Counted from the stretch's first letter, positions 1-11,457 are shown. The stretch: DNA of 64,000 nt from Astropecten irregularis (GCA_963971285.1 OZ020246.1:21063217-21127216), one strand, 5' to 3'. Numbers and translations: made by a program. Notes: generated from the letters alone by a model not told the origin.

Positions 1-1587
1 CACATGAGATGCAAATGGACCACTGGTACGTACAACAAGCCATGAAACATCTTTAAATGTGGTCTTAAACATCCAATCATCAAGGAAGCAGTAGAGTACG
101 CCTGTAGTGACTGTCAGTATTACATTTTCTGTTTTTTGTTGCTTTGGGTTTTTTGCTACATTTTAATGACCACAATGCCCAAGTGACAAGAAGATGCAAT
201 ATGGCAGCATTTAGGGGTTTTTAAAGCACAATGTTATGATAGTAAGATGTTATTATGTAAAAACAATTAAGAATTTAATTTAAATAAAATAAATTGATTT
301 AAATCAAGAAAATCTGATTTAAATCAAATAAATCCAATTTTTTATTTTTTTAAATAAAAATCGTGATTTTTATCAACCCTGCCACTTATCCAGTTAACCC
401 ATAGAGATACATACTAATAAACTAGAGGGCGGGCTCGGCGAAATTTCTGTGACAACATGGGGATCGATTCGCCTTTACTGAAAAAAATCTGGCCAAGTCA
501 ACGAAGTGCATCTAAAAAGTCGTCTTATCCTGATAATTAGCCTCAGTTTAGTAAGTCGTCTTTACAAGGTAAACTATCAGGACAAGTCAACTTCCTTCTT
601 TCAGTAAGTCGTCTTGGCGAGATGAATAATGTGGTAATCTGGATTTAAGTAGAATGGCACTCTTGGAGCTCCGTAGGTAGGATTTGCTGGAGGGACTGTT
701 TGAACCAATTGGTAGAGCAATCATCCTTCAACAATTCAAATTGTTGGTTTCAATTTCTAGAGCCAAGGTTTCCTGATGGTTTTTTATACCCATACCAAGG
801 TCTCATCCATCCAGTAGGCTCAGGTATCCCGACTGCTCAAATGCATCAAAGTTTGCATCATGCCAAGTTTGTGTGCAACACTAAATGAAATTTATAATTC
901 ATTTTCAACATAAAGTTTAAACATTTAGCATATATATATATTCTCAGGTTTTGTAGTAAATATGAATAAAAAAAGTAGTGATTGTTTTTATTTATTAGTA
1001 TGATCCCTCATTTGTTGGAAACTAGTCAGTAGCTAAATAAATTTCGGAGGGATTTTGTAAGGAGTCGTCAAGAAGTTGAGAAAACAGCCCAAAGTTTTTT
1101 TATGTTATTGATATTTCAGGCAAAAAGAAGTACATATAGTACATGAATGTAGCATGCTTAAGGCTCTTCTAAGTGTAAATGTATACGTACATGTACAGTG
1201 AACATGTACGTACCTGGTTATAATAATTATGTAAAATGATGTAGGATATTTGGTGCACCCTCACAAAGTTCTGAAATTTAAAAGCTCTTTGCCTGTGAAT
1301 TTAATTGATAAGTTCAAGTTCAGCTTGGATACCTGATCACAACAGATGGTCTGGAAACTGGGACTGATACAGACTCTAGGTATCCGGTTCCTTCAAGCAG
1401 ATAGCGGAGCATGTGCTTGACAGCTCAGAATGTGTCATTGGGAGGAACTTTGTGGGCTCAAATTGCTGCATGGATGAAAACTAATCCCGACATGACTTAA
1501 TTTTTTTGTAAAGGAAGGGGGAAAGTGCCTTGAACTCACATGTAATCAAGTAGGGATTGAAAGCCTATATAATTTGCACGTACATCG
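1..1587. other. Gene-free AT-rich stretch
   Basis: No exon or RNA gene was recognised. At about 283-372 there is a cluster of the palindromic motif TTGATTTAAATCAA and relatives (ATTTAAATC spaced closely), a low-complexity repeat common in invertebrate genomes. The only long open frame (700-888) has no recognisable domain and no splice context. Confidence 0.6.
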
Positions 1588-1704
1588 GCATATGGATCGG
1601 TTTGCGGAAACAATATTCCTCTGTACTTTTGCACTTTTATTTCGTTCGCACGCCTCATAAGATCTCAATGTTTGGACCAGCCTGCTCTAGTCCTCATCAG
1701 GAGA
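1588..1704 (-). mobile_element. Penelope-like element tail with degenerate hammerhead core
   Basis: Read on the minus strand, 1704-1663 shows TCTC, an intact CTGATGA core, a 7-bp stem II with wobble, then AAAC, ATT and GAGA that pairs with the initial TCTC. This is the order of a minimal type I hammerhead ribozyme, but the G of the GAAA core is lost. It is followed by a conserved tail ending in a TTTCCGCAAACCGATCCAT block. The same core-plus-tail order recurs at 54423-54540 and, as an inverted pair, at 10783-11029. Penelope-like retroelements are known to carry such hammerheads; assignment to them is inference because no Penelope reverse transcriptase is present here. Confidence 0.45.
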
Positions 1705-1774
1705 AGTACATCAGCCCTAGTAAATTCAAACTATAGGGCCACTCAAGATGTTGGAAGTGGAAGAAAGTAGCATT

Positions 1775-2277
1775 AGGCCAAGTAAAAAAAATAAATATGT
1801 TTCTCGTCCGGGTTTTTCAAAAAAATGAAAAAGAGGGGCTTTTTATTTTTTATTTTTCAAAATGGCCGCCATCTGAGACTTTTGTTAATCCCCTGTGTTT
1901 TTCCAATCGCGCAAAACATTAAAATAATGGAGACATTGTAATTCACACAAGAAATTAACATATTTACAATGTTTTAATAATGTTAGCATTAAGTGTGCGA
2001 TATACTGAACGCTGGAGCCAGAAATTGAATATAGACGTTTACAAAAATATGCATAAATATCAGATGGTACGATACAAAAGAGTCATTGAAGAAAGCTACG
2101 ACGTTGAAAATATTCTGTTCACGATGGGATTTCGGGATTTTTCAATGTTAAAAACGAAGTTTTCAACAACAAAAATCACATTTTTTGAAAATAAAAAATA
2201 AAAATAAAATCGAGGCAGCCTCAAAAAACGAGGCGGGCGGGGACGAGAAACATTTTTTTTTTTTTACTTGGCCTTTA
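1775..2277. mobile_element. ~500-bp TIR element (non-autonomous DNA transposon)
   Basis: The left end AGGCCAAGTAAAAAAAATAA, followed by ATGTTTCTCGTCC, is mirrored at the right end by GGACGAGAAACATTTTT and ACTTGGCCT. The interior is AT-rich and has a 73-codon open frame (1980-2201) with no recognisable domain, so no transposase is encoded. A MITE-like non-autonomous element is the simplest reading. Confidence 0.65.
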
Positions 2278-2316
2278 ACACCAAATTGATAACATGTGAA
2301 TTTATGGTGTGTATGT

Positions 2317-2650
2317 TTAAAGTAGTATCATACTTTGGTTTTTGTCAAAGAAATACAGATTCATGGGCTAAAATATCAAGGAGGATACAGTAAAAGTAAT
2401 CTGTGAAAATTTCAGTCCCATACGGTGCCAATTTTTCGAGAAAGTATTTTCTCTTTTATTTTTGATCTTTTAAAAGATCAAAAAGATTTTCGGTCATTGT
2501 TTTAATAATTTCTGGATAAATACACCATTTCGGGCAGAAATATTTTAACGGTAGGTTTCTACCAGCATCATCTTCATACCCTGAAAGTTATATGTAAATC
2601 TGTGAACATTTCTGTTTTGGTCTCTTACCAAAGTATGATACAACCTTTAA
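2317..2650. mobile_element. TTAA-ended MITE, family A copy 1
   Basis: Starts TTAAAGTAGTATCATACTTT and ends in the complementary ACCAAAGTATGATACAACCT followed by TTAA. A central palindrome GATCTTTTAAAAGATC is diagnostic of the family. TTAA at both ends suggests piggyBac- or Kolobok-type mobilisation (inference). Related copies lie at 3231-3586, 8239-8559, 9667-10003, 31730-32018 and 32484-32994, plus a fragment near 30353-30545. Confidence 0.75.
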
Positions 2651-2863
2651 ACAAGTAGGAATTTTATTGTGAACTTGAAAAAACAACATGTGTGTTGTTT
2701 AAATGGACTTTACCATGAGGTTGAAATGTTTTAATTTGTGTTTTTAAATTTGTTACAAGGAAATATTTTGAATCCCCCATTTTCAATTTGCAGTCATTGA
2801 ACAACTTTTTCACTAAGAGTAGTGGAAGTTTGTTTTGAGTGTGGGTTACACTTGTGGGTACAC

Positions 2864-3110
2864 CAGGGGCCAATTTCATAGAGCTGCTTAAGCACAAAAT
2901 TTGCTTAAGCATGAAAAGTCTTCCGTGATCAAACAGGATTACCAACCAAATTTTCATGTGATGTTTACTGCTTTTAACTTGTATTCGGCCATGGTTTGCT
3001 GAGCATAACATTCACAGTGAGTTTTGGCTGGCATACTGATTTTATCTACCATGGTTTTGGGTGCTTAAGCAAATTTTGGTGCTTAAGCAGCTCTATGAAA
3101 TTGGCCCCTG
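2864..3110. mobile_element. MITE family C copy 1 (CAGGGGCCAATTTCATAGAG termini)
   Basis: A 247-bp element with ~30-bp terminal inverted repeats: CAGGGGCCAATTTCATAGAG on the left and CTCTATGAAATTGGCCCCTG on the right, with GCTTAAGCA motifs just inside. Non-coding. Other copies: 17271-17524, 38002-38229, 40771-40992 and 49641-49880. Confidence 0.75.
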
Positions 3111-3112
3111 GG

Positions 3113-3627
3113 TGCTCAGTGCTTCAACCTTGTGTGGAGACTTGAGAAATTGTCTCTTAAAATCCGGCTCTACGTCATTTTTAAAGTTGAGGGTTGCTTC
3201 ATGAAATCTGTTACTGTGAATTTCAGGGTTTTAAAGGCAGTATCATACTTTGGTTTTTATCAGAGAAATACAGATTCATGGGCAAAAATATCAAGACAGA
3301 TACAGTAACAATCATCTGTGAAAATTTCAGTCCCATACGTTGCCCACTTTTTCAGAAGACAGTGAAAAACAGCACCAGTATTTTTCTCTTTCATTTTTGA
3401 TCTTTTAAAAGATCAAAAAGATTTTCGGTCATTGTTTGACTAATTTCTGGATAAATATACCATTTCAGGCAGTAACCATTTTAACAGTAGGATTCTACTA
3501 GCACTATTTTCATACCCTGAAAGTTATACGTAAATCTGTGAACATTTCTGTTTTGGTCTCTTACCAAAGTATGATACAACCTTTAACCTTTAACTGCTGC
3601 CAATGGGAGTTTATTGTTGCACCCTAA
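3113..3627 (+). repeat. Tandem-family unit interrupted by a MITE
   Basis: 3113-3230 and 3587-3627 match the start and end of the ~400-bp units found downstream (shared GAGGGTTGCTTCATGAAATC and GGGAGTTTATTGTTGCACCC). The unit is split by a family A MITE at 3231-3586. It ends in CACCCTAA, the site where the 3628-5562 element inserted. Confidence 0.6.
3231..3586. mobile_element. TTAA-ended MITE, family A copy 2
   Basis: Starts TTAAAGGCAGTATCATACTT and ends ACCAAAGTATGATACAACCT then TTAA, with the central GATCTTTTAAAAGATC palindrome. It is nested in a tandem-family unit at a TTAA within the phrase that reads CAGGGTTTTAAACT in uninterrupted units. Confidence 0.75.
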
Positions 3628-5562
3628 GGATGCACCACACTAAATAGGTCAACAATCAATGCGCCGAGCTGATTATCATAATGTGTGTACCCTCAAATGT
3701 TTTTTAAATATGCAATTTGGGGGGTCGTGCAATTAATATATTGTGTAATTTTGACTGGTTATGACAACCTGGGGGTTCAGTGCTTCAACCTGTTGTGGAG
3801 ACTTGAGATATTTTGGTTTAAAATCCGGTCCTACATTGTCTTGAACGTGGATGGAGGGTTGCTTCATGAAAACTCGTAGCAAGTCGGTTACGGAAGAAGG
3901 ACATTTCGGGGGTGTTTTTTTCTTGGGGCAATTAGCAAAAAATCCAATCGGTTACCCTACCAAAAATTGAAAAGAATTGGGTAGATGAGAGTTCACACTA
4001 TCATTTACACTATTGCACCAACAACTGAGAAACTTCTGGATGGGTTTTTTTGAACTGTGAAGTTGAGGGATTTTACACTAAGGTCAATGGGAGTTTATTT
4101 AGTGTGGTGCACCCTATAGGTCACAAGATGGCGGCGCATCGGTAGCCATTTTGTGATAGCGCCACCACTCTGTTGTGAGAGGCGAGAACGAAAAGAAACT
4201 GTATAAGACCAAGTTTCTCATCAGATTTTGTTAATTATTTCCTGAAAACATCAATCCTAATACGCATAAAACCTTGTATTACGCAACTTACATTGTCTTT
4301 TCTACATCCTACGAGTTTTGTTTAGACGAAGGTGGCCCAACTTTTAACCCCATTAGACCCAAAATTGTAACCCTAGCCGGCCGAAATTCCAACCCAATCC
4401 CCTAAATTGTAAACCTAGCCCCCAAAATTCAACCCTAAGACCAATTCTTAACCCTAAATCGCTCTGATTCCAACCCTAACCCCAGCCGGGGGCTCCAGAC
4501 CTAGACCCAACCCTAGCAAGCCCCGCCCACACGCTGACAACCCTAATCGCCTCTTTCTCACTTTTCAGAGGGGAAATGATTATTCTCAAGGACAGCGAAA
4601 TTTTGTGAAATGTAATATGCATTGATTAATCCCAAAAAAGTTCATCATTATGTCTTAATATGGATACTGGGGCAGAAATATTCCACGGAATAGCCTAAAC
4701 GCCCCCCCCCCCCACAACCAAACAGGCCAACCCTGACCTTACACCACTTTTCCATGTGAAATAACACCCTCGCCTTGATTAATTAAACTATATGTAATGG
4801 TCTGAGCATCATTGCATCCTAAAATAGCCATAAGATAACTTTGTGAGGAAATAATATGTGGATTCAGAGCCCGACTTTCCATGGGGTGTACACAATATTA
4901 TAAGGGAGAATGTGCACGTTTGTATGGCCACCACGGGTAAACGACCTAACACATTAAGCCGTGCCGTAGAAAAACGCAATAATATTTTTCAATTTTGTTT
5001 TCACATATGAGATCAGTGTCATAAACTCTACATTTTGGGCCTAATTGGACAACCAATTTTGAAAGTTGACCCCCCTTATAGGATGCACCACACTAAATAG
5101 GTCAACAATCAATGCGCCGAGCTGATTATCATAATGTGTGTACCCTCAAATGTTTTTTAAATATGCAATTTGGGGGGTCGTGCAATTAATATATTGTGTA
5201 ATTTTGACTGGTTATGACAACCTGGGGGTTCAGTGCTTCAACCTGTTGTGGAGACTTGAGATATTTTGGTTTAAAATCCGGTCCTACATTGTCTTGAACG
5301 TGGAGGGTTGCTTCATGAAAACTCGTAGCAAGTCGGTTACGGAAGAAGGACATTTCGGGGGTGTTTTTTTCTTGGGGCAATTAGCAAAAAATCCAATCGG
5401 TTACCCAACCAAAAATTGAAAAGAATTGGGTAGATGAGAGTTCACACTATCATTTACACTATTGCACCAACAACTGAGAAACTTCTGGATGGGTTTTTTT
5501 GAACTGTGAAGTTGAGGGATTTTACACTAAGGTCAATGGGAGTTTATTTAGTGTGGTGCACC
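3628..5562. mobile_element. 1.94-kb element with ~485-bp terminal direct repeats
   Basis: Two nearly identical direct repeats, 3628-4113 (486 bp) and 5081-5562 (482 bp, differing mainly by a 4-bp ATGG indel), flank 967 bp of non-coding DNA. The whole unit is bounded by a direct duplication CCTAA at 3623-3627 and 5563-5567, and the flanks rejoin into a sequence matching an uninterrupted neighbouring unit (5950-5980), so it inserted as one piece. Each repeat also has its own short inverted ends (GGATGCACCACACTAAATA and TATTTAGTGTGGTGCACC). A 5-bp duplication and long direct repeats resemble an LTR-type non-autonomous element, but the ends are not TG...CA and no primer site or polypurine tract is evident. 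A composite of two TIR elements is the alternative. Confidence 0.65.
4114..5080. repeat. Internal segment of the composite element, CCCTAA-rich
   Basis: Non-coding. 4340-4545 contains six AACCCTA motifs scattered in cytosine-rich sequence, resembling a decayed telomere-like or CCCTAA satellite stretch. A 14-bp cytosine run lies near 4699-4712. The stretch directly left of the second direct repeat is CCCCCCTTATA, not a purine-rich primer site. Confidence 0.5.
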
Positions 5563-5567
5563 CCTAA

Positions 5568-6655
5568 CTTGTTGACCACAAAATATGCATAGCGCCCTCA
5601 CTTGACATTATATAGAAAGGGGAACCTGTGGATGGACAGAATCCATTGTGTGTATGTCATGAAGTGGTTCCGATTGAAACCCTACGTCATTTTGAAAGTT
5701 GAGGGTTGCTTCATGAAATCTGTTACTGTGTACGTAGCAAGTCAGTTTTGGAATCAAATTATTCAGGGGTATTTTTTCTTGGTGCAATTAGCTTAAAATT
5801 CTCAAACCAAATATTTAAGAGTATATGAGGGTTCAAACATGTCAGACTATTATTTGCATTATTTTACCAAGAAATAAGAGACTCCTGGTTGAGTTTTTTG
5901 TAAGTTTGTTGTAACTGTGAAGTTCAGGGTTTTAAACTAATGCCAATGGGAGTTTATTGTTGCACCCTAACTTGTTGACCACAAAATATGCATAGCGCCC
6001 TCACTTGACATTATATAGGAAGGGGAACCTGTGGACGGACAGAATCCATTGTGTGTATGTCATGAAGTGGTTCCGATTTGAAACCCTACGTCATTTTGAA
6101 AGTTGAGGGTTGCTTCATGAAATCTGTTACTGTGTACGTAGCAAGTCGGTTTTGGAATCAAATTATTCAGGGGTATTTTTTCTTGGTGCAATTAGCTTAA
6201 AATTCTCAAACCAAAAAGAGTAGATGAGGGTTCAAACATATCAGACTATTATTTGCAGTATTTTACCAAGAAATAAGAGACTCCATGGGGCTGATTACAC
6301 TAAAGCTTTACGACCTTCGTTAAACCCCAAATCCATCGCTAAACGGAAAATCGATCGTAAAATTGCCATCTCATATCAAGTGTGATAGCGACGATCGCAA
6401 AATACGACTTAAGTGAAATCGGCCCCTGGTTTAGTTTTTTGTAAGTTTTTTTGTAACTGTGAAGGAGAAGTTCAGGGTTTTAAACTACATGTAATGCCAA
6501 TGGGAGTTTATTGTTGCACCCTAACTTGTTGACCACACAATATGCATAGCGCCCTCACTTGACATTATGTAGAAAGGGGAACATGTGGATGAACTGAATC
6601 CATTGTGTGTATAATTATGTCATGAAGTGGTTCCGACTGAAACCCTGCAGATAAA
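5568..6655 (+). repeat. Tandem array of ~400-bp units
   Basis: Units start CTTGTTGACCACAAAATATG and end GGGAGTTTATTGTTGCACCC: 5568-5970 (403 bp), 5971-6524 (554 bp, enlarged by a nested TIR element at 6287-6425) and a partial unit from 6525. They share a middle part with the direct repeats at 3628 and 5081 (GTTGCTTCATGAAA, TTCTTGGGGCAATTAGC-like phrase), so array units and the inserted element's repeats are related. Small open frames inside are chance products of the repeat. Confidence 0.7.
6287..6425. mobile_element. Small TIR element nested in a tandem unit
   Basis: Begins GGGGCTGATTACACTAAAGC and ends in AAGTGAAATCGGCCCC, with ACGATCGCAAAATACGAC inside. The surrounding unit reads through uninterrupted at the corresponding place in the previous copy (GAGACTCCTGGTTGAG), which shows this is an insertion. 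Confidence 0.6.
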
Positions 6656-8238
6656 CAAACACCTCCATCCATATGATCTCATAAATAATAGATTATGTAA
6701 TTTCTTTTCAGAATAGGCCATGTTTGAAACCTATAGTGGCAATGCATATTTGTTGGTCTTTTAGTTAATGGGCGGGCTTAATTTGAATAACTTTTAAAAT
6801 AAGTTTGTCAGGAAGAAGAGATTATCGTCCGGTCATGAGTTTCCGATGGACATATGTTTTCGATGACGAAATTTGATTCCCATTTACCACGAGACCGTGC
6901 GTGATACTTCGTGATCAGTATGCCTGAAGTGATGACTACACTCAGGGCTATCTCCGACATTCAGGATATTGAGAATAAAGTTTTCAGTTGTGAGTGATAC
7001 TCAAAAGTAAAAAACTATGTAATTTTGGGTATAGATTACTAATGCATTTTAAGGCTAATGTTCAAACGTTTATAAAAGACACAATCTGTGGTCAAATATT
7101 TCAAACTAAACTGTCGTCTGCTCGAACAACTTTCATTCTTCCGATGTCAGACGGCAGGTCACGTGATCCCAGTGCGATCTGGGTTTTTATGGCATACCAA
7201 TGTAACAAAAGTGTTAAAGTCTTTCTCAAATCGAAGTGCCATAATTTTATTTTTCTCTTTTTAATTTGAAACTTTGCTAAGCTGATGAACTTAAGCTATC
7301 CACGTTTAGGCCTCTCATAATGATGCCAGATATTATAAAAATGTTGTGATAATAATTTTACCTACCATGATCTGTACCAAATTCTCATTTTGTTGATTCA
7401 ACCATTTATTTATAAAAAATAATTTATCATTCACGATCTTTGAATCAAAACCGTTTCAGGACCTTTTATAAATAACTCCATCGACCCAGTTCGATCAAAT
7501 CGAGTCAGGACAATATTTCATCAATTTTTGAGTGACTTGGCACGCCATAGCTACTACGATGTCAACGAACTTTGCCGCACAACCAAGTTATCGAGAACTG
7601 GTGACGTCTTGTTTACATAGCGGAATCGATGTCGCTGTAAATGACGGACAATATTTCCAAAGAAAAGACTTCAACTTCGATGATTTTTACAGATTATAAT
7701 CTGGAAGTGTCCAGTTCAAAGTTAGTGAAGTGATTTTCTGAAAACTTTAAATCGTTTCTGTTTTATAGAAGTTTTCCCGTTATCCCATCGGAAACCGATG
7801 ACTGCAGGCTATATACTATTTTTTTTTCTGCAAGTGATAACTATGTAACCACAAGTGCACTAAAAGTCTACTCAAATAGCTTTCTCCCTTTGTTCCACAT
7901 AGATTTAAAACTACTAATTTGGTCGAGTTCCCCTCATATTAAATGACCTTTTTTTTCTTCAAGGGGAATGTCAGTTCCTTTCTTCAGCTTCACTTAACAT
8001 CATCTTCTTATTCAGATAGTCCGTTACTTTGAAGGTCTTTTGTCTGCTTGCCTGTTTGTCAGTTCTGTTGGTTGGTTGGTCACCTTTGTGAGTCAAATCA
8101 CTGGCGCTGCCTTTTTACATAATTTGTCTGCCTGTTTGTTGGTTTTTGTCAGATTCTTGCCCACGTTTGTGAGACTTGGCAATTGCCATCACCTTCTACA
8201 CATTTTGTCTCTTTCGTTCATTTTTGTTCCACTGGTGT
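6656..8238. other. Gene-free; possible ~970-bp TIR element inside
   Basis: No gene recognised. TCATGAGTTTCCGATGG near 6836-6852 is mirrored by CCATCGGAAACCGATGA near 7785-7801, a weak inverted pair that may bound another element. 8040-8170 has a degenerate CTGCCTGTTTGT duplication. Confidence 0.4.
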
Positions 8239-8559
8239 TTAAAGGTACTAACATACTTTGGTAGCATACTGAAACAGACATCTTCACAGACTTACCCATA
8301 ACTTACAGGGTATAAAGATGGTATGTTTAATGGTATGTTTCTGCCTGAATGCTGTATTTATCCCCCAAAAAAGTAAAACCAATGACCAAAAACAAGTTTG
8401 ATCTTCAAAAGATCAAGAAATGTAACATATGAAAATACCATGGGCGTTTTGTTTTTAACTGTTTTGTCAAAAAGTGGGCACTGTATTGGACTGAAAATTT
8501 CCCAGACGACTGTTGCTGTATCTTTTTGAATTTTTTTGAAAGTATGTTATTACCTTTAA
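8239..8559. mobile_element. TTAA-ended MITE, family A copy 3 (diverged)
   Basis: Starts TTAAAGGTACTAACATACTT and ends GAAAGTATGTTATTACCTTTAA. The middle retains AAACAAGTTTGATCTTCAAAAGATC, a decayed form of the family palindrome. Confidence 0.65.
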
Positions 8560-9666
8560 GGTGGTTGCATACCTGAGTGAGGCTTGCCATTGCTACCACC
8601 TGGTGGATGTTTCCTCCTGTACTATGACCTATTTCTCCCCTTCCAGAGGAATGTCGTATCGTATCTTGAGCTCCAGTGAACATCTCCTTATTTGAGCCCT
8701 TTACCTTGCGGTAGCTCGTAGACTTGTTATCAGAGAATTTCAATGAAATTATTTTTAATAATAAATCTGAGCTTGGCAAAAAGGCAAATTTGTGTATTAA
8801 AGTCTTGAATACCAGTCCCAATTATCAAAATTGAAAATAACCAGGGATCAAATTTATGGGCTCTACTACTTTGGCAATTGTTTTGCATAGCACAAAAGAA
8901 AGTAAATCCCCTGCAACTGGCACTAAGATATTTTGTGCTGACTGCTGAACATGAAAGTTGCATGGAATTGTGGTCAGTAAAATATATTTCTATGGGATAT
9001 ATTTCCCTCTCAAACTTGAAGCTATGCATGGTGGAAGTAGTAAAATGAGGTACTGGTAGGTTTGCAAGTGACATAATCTCTTCTGTGAGATTGTGTGGTT
9101 CTGACCGGTTCTACTCAGAACCACATACTCTCACAAAATAGTGCTATGTTCAAGAAAACTTTTTGAAAATACAAAGAATTCACAGCAGCTGATCATGTGT
9201 GCAGCAGTTGAAATTAAACACAACAGAAATGTGTACCAAGTTTTATACAAAGACAATTTTTCATTGTTTATTTTCTACGAAAATATGAACACTGATTTTG
9301 ACATGATGAAATTTGTTATTTACAGTTAGTTTTATGGTTATATGTATTTTGAAACTAGATAATTGGAATGAGTATTTTCTTCCAATGATGTACTTCACCT
9401 CCAAAGCTCATTACTTACAGTTAGGGCTTGAGCAAATGATGAAATAGAACTTGTTTCAACAGATTTGTTAAACCATATAGCCTTAGTACATTTTCATGTA
9501 AATATTATATTAGCAATCTTTCATATTTCTGGAGCACTGAATTAACAACTGAAAATTTGTATTGTTCTAACAGTCATGTGTTTTCAATTCGAGACCAGAG
9601 TAAAATTTTCCTTCCTTTTTTCTACCTCTCAAGATGCCACTTGCGTTACTTTTAACAAACCATTAC
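8560..9666. other. Gene-free stretch
   Basis: No exon or RNA gene recognised. Small open frames on both strands are AT-rich and lack domain features. Confidence 0.6.
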
Positions 9667-10003
9667 TTAAAGGTTGTATCATACTTTGGTAAGAGACCAA
9701 AACAGAAATGTTCACAGATTTACCTATAACTTTCAGGGTATGAAGATGATGCTGGTAGAATCATACCGTTAAAATTGTTCCGCCTGAAATGGTGTATTTA
9801 TCAAGAAATTAGTAAAACAACGACCGAAAAATCTTTTTGATCTTTTAAAAGATCAAAAATAAAAGAGAAAAGACTTCAGAAATACTTCGGCCGTTTTTCA
9901 CGATTTTCTCAAAAATTGGGCACCGTATGGGACTGAAATGTTCACAGATGACTGTTCCTGTATCATCCTTGATACAAAAACCAAAATATGATACTACCTT
10001 TAA
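9667..10003. mobile_element. TTAA-ended MITE, family A copy 4 (best preserved)
   Basis: A 337-bp copy with TTAAAGGTTGTATCATACTT at the left, ACCAAAATATGATACTACCT then TTAA at the right, and the central GATCTTTTAAAAGATC palindrome at about 9839-9854. Non-coding. Confidence 0.8.
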
Positions 10004-10782
10004 TGCACTAAACAACCCTCTCTCTCTGTCTTTCTCTGAAATCCTAAGTGGGAGATTATGACTGACGAGTGACCACTAAATCACCAGGATCATGTGTGGT
10101 AAGCGTTTCCATATTATCATTTTTTCAGTATGAAACAGGGCCATCATTCATTTTGAGCACTGAGGTTTGGCAGAATTTTTGGTCATAATTGACTTGAGGT
10201 TTTGGGAATTTTGTCCAAGCACAGGACATATGGCAGCAATTAATTTCAAGATCAAATTCATGCAAATGGATGCTAAATATGTGAGTTGGCCCTGTGAAAA
10301 TGAGTTGCATGTTGCAAATTTGACAGATGGACATATTTTCTTGTTTTTATTCCAACTGTGCATCGTTAGAGTTAATGTGGTATAACATGCTGTCTTGTAG
10401 AGTTTAGTATTTTAGTATTTAGTATTTATTTCATTTCTCGGGAAGAACAAGTTACAAAGCACAAGAACAACAATTAACACTTTCAATAGAACAGGACAAA
10501 ACAAATACAATAACTACATAATAATCCAATCAGCTCCCGAAGGATTGCCCAAAAGGAAATATTCCTGTCAAAGGGGCTCTCCAGACTAATTGAATTAAAT
10601 AAATATAATTGAAATAAATAATCATAAATAATATAAATATAATAATATAAACAAATAATATAAATAAATTTTAAAAAAATGCAAACAATAACCATAATTC
10701 ATTATGATAAAGCAAAGGGGTTCTCCAGACAGAAATAAATTAAATAAAAAAAATATAAATAAGAAATAAGGTGACAATTGTT

Positions 10783-11029
10783 ATGTGGATCGGTTTACCG
10801 AAACGCCATGCAACAATCGCTCGCACATTCGCACCTCTACACCGCTCGCACCCCGCAACTAGGCCCCAATGCCTCGACCAGTCCGACCCAGTCCTCATCA
10901 GGAGATGATGAGGACCAGAGCAGACCAGTCGAAACGGGGAGACCCAACCGCGAGAAGTGCGAACGACACAGAAGCGCGAACGCGGCATGAACGACCACTA
11001 CATGGTGCCTCCGCAAACCAATCCACAGA
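10783..11029. mobile_element. Head-to-head pair of hammerhead-type tails
   Basis: The left half reads on the minus strand and the right half on the plus strand, joined at TCCTCATCAGGAGATGATGAGGA (about 10892-10914). The outer ends mirror each other: TGTGGATCGGTTTACCGAAA on the left, CTCCGCAAACCAATCCACA on the right. The left copy keeps CTGATGA but has GAGGC in place of GAAAC. The right copy keeps GAAAC (10931-10935) but has ATGATGA in place of CTGATGA. Each is thus a damaged hammerhead-like core. Confidence 0.5.
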
Positions 11030-11457
11030 AATAAATACATAACAAAAAGATTTAATTAATATAAAATTAAATATTCAAATAAATAACATGTGAATTCATT
11101 ATAAACCCCTCAAGAAAGTTCCGCAACTGAGGCCTAAGGGAAGACATCCCTCCCCCACCAATTAATGAGCAGCGAAACCGGCACCACCGTAAAGCTCCAC
11201 TACCCCCTCTACAATGACGCACCATCCGCCATGACCATGCAACCACGGAATGCGCATTTATCAAGACTGCACACTCCATGATTACACCAGCACAACAAAC
11301 GACACATCACCATAAAGAGGAAACATCCACGCCCCCCAATGGTACCAGCCCCACCGCCCAGATCAGCAACAAAAGAAATATCAACCCCCAAACCCGAGCC
11401 GCAGAACCCTTTTGAGGAGTTAAGTAGAGCTAGACAAATATAAAGGGGAAGAAATGA

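Noticed and set aside
4340..4545. True telomere or chromosome end
   Set aside because: Motifs are scattered and irregular, and sequence continues normally on both sides.
3628..6655. CRISPR-like repeat array
   Set aside because: Units are ~400 bp and homologous throughout; no short repeat and spacer pattern anywhere in the window.
8405..8821. 138-codon minus-strand open frame
   Set aside because: Starts in a family A MITE and has no recognisable protein features.
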